Of a stretch of 5,964 nucleotides of DNA, positions 5,952-5,964 are shown in pieces (the first letter of the stretch is position 1; every line of letters begins with the position of its first letter). The notes under the pieces were generated by a model, which did not search any database, was not told the DNA's origin, and saw nothing but the letters and a program-made list of their open reading frames with translations. The stretch comes from Gammaproteobacteria bacterium (GTDB lineage: Bacteria > Pseudomonadota > Gammaproteobacteria > S012-40). Position numbers and translations under genes: made by a program. The stretch is taken from assembly GCA_029857925.1 (NCBI GenBank), contig JAOUGF010000157.1, forward strand, positions 1 to 5,964, in the 5' to 3' direction.

Positions 5952-5964
5952 AATTTCATACACG

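Noticed and set aside
5940..5963. GTG start at 5963 for cheW
   Set aside because: A perfect AAGGAGG lies between it and the ATG at 5939, at ideal spacing for the ATG.

Overview
The window looks like chromosomal DNA of a Gram-negative, motile bacterium, most likely a gammaproteobacterium. This is an inference from gene families: a single-chain class I (iron-sulfur) fumarase, Sec-exported thioredoxin-fold proteins, a TolC-type outer-membrane protein with a periplasmic adaptor, and CheR/CheW chemotaxis proteins. Genus cannot be assigned by eye. No rRNA, tRNA, insertion sequence, phage gene or CRISPR array was seen.

There are three blocks. (1) Positions 1-997, minus strand: the first 332 residues of a class I fumarase, whose C-terminal domain lies beyond the left edge. 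A 115-base intergenic region (998-1112) separates it from the divergent plus-strand block and must hold the promoters for both directions. (2) Positions 1113-4476, plus strand: five genes that all overlap their neighbours (17, 1, 4 and 4 bases). In order they encode a TlpA/ResA-like periplasmic thiol-disulfide protein (WCPPC), a second SoxW-like thioredoxin-fold protein (CPFC), a TolC-family outer-membrane protein, a short HlyD/RND-type periplasmic adaptor, and an acylphosphatase. (3) Positions 4500-5939, minus strand: cheW followed by cheR, converging on block 2 across a small hairpin that could terminate transcription.

The second block is the most interesting part. Overlapping reading frames and the lack of clear ribosome binding sites at several starts imply one transcript with coupled translation. 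It encodes an export duct (TolC plus adaptor) but no inner-membrane pump: the slot where a CzcCBA-like operon would have its RND pump is occupied by acylphosphatase. Four of the five products have clear Sec signal peptides. The mature TolC-like protein has one cysteine and the mature adaptor has none, so the two thioredoxin-fold proteins cannot be forming disulfides within either of them. Their substrate must be something else, such as exported cargo, an unlinked pump, or each other. The identity of that substrate and of the missing pump is the open question. The fumarase and the chemotaxis pair are ordinary members of their families.
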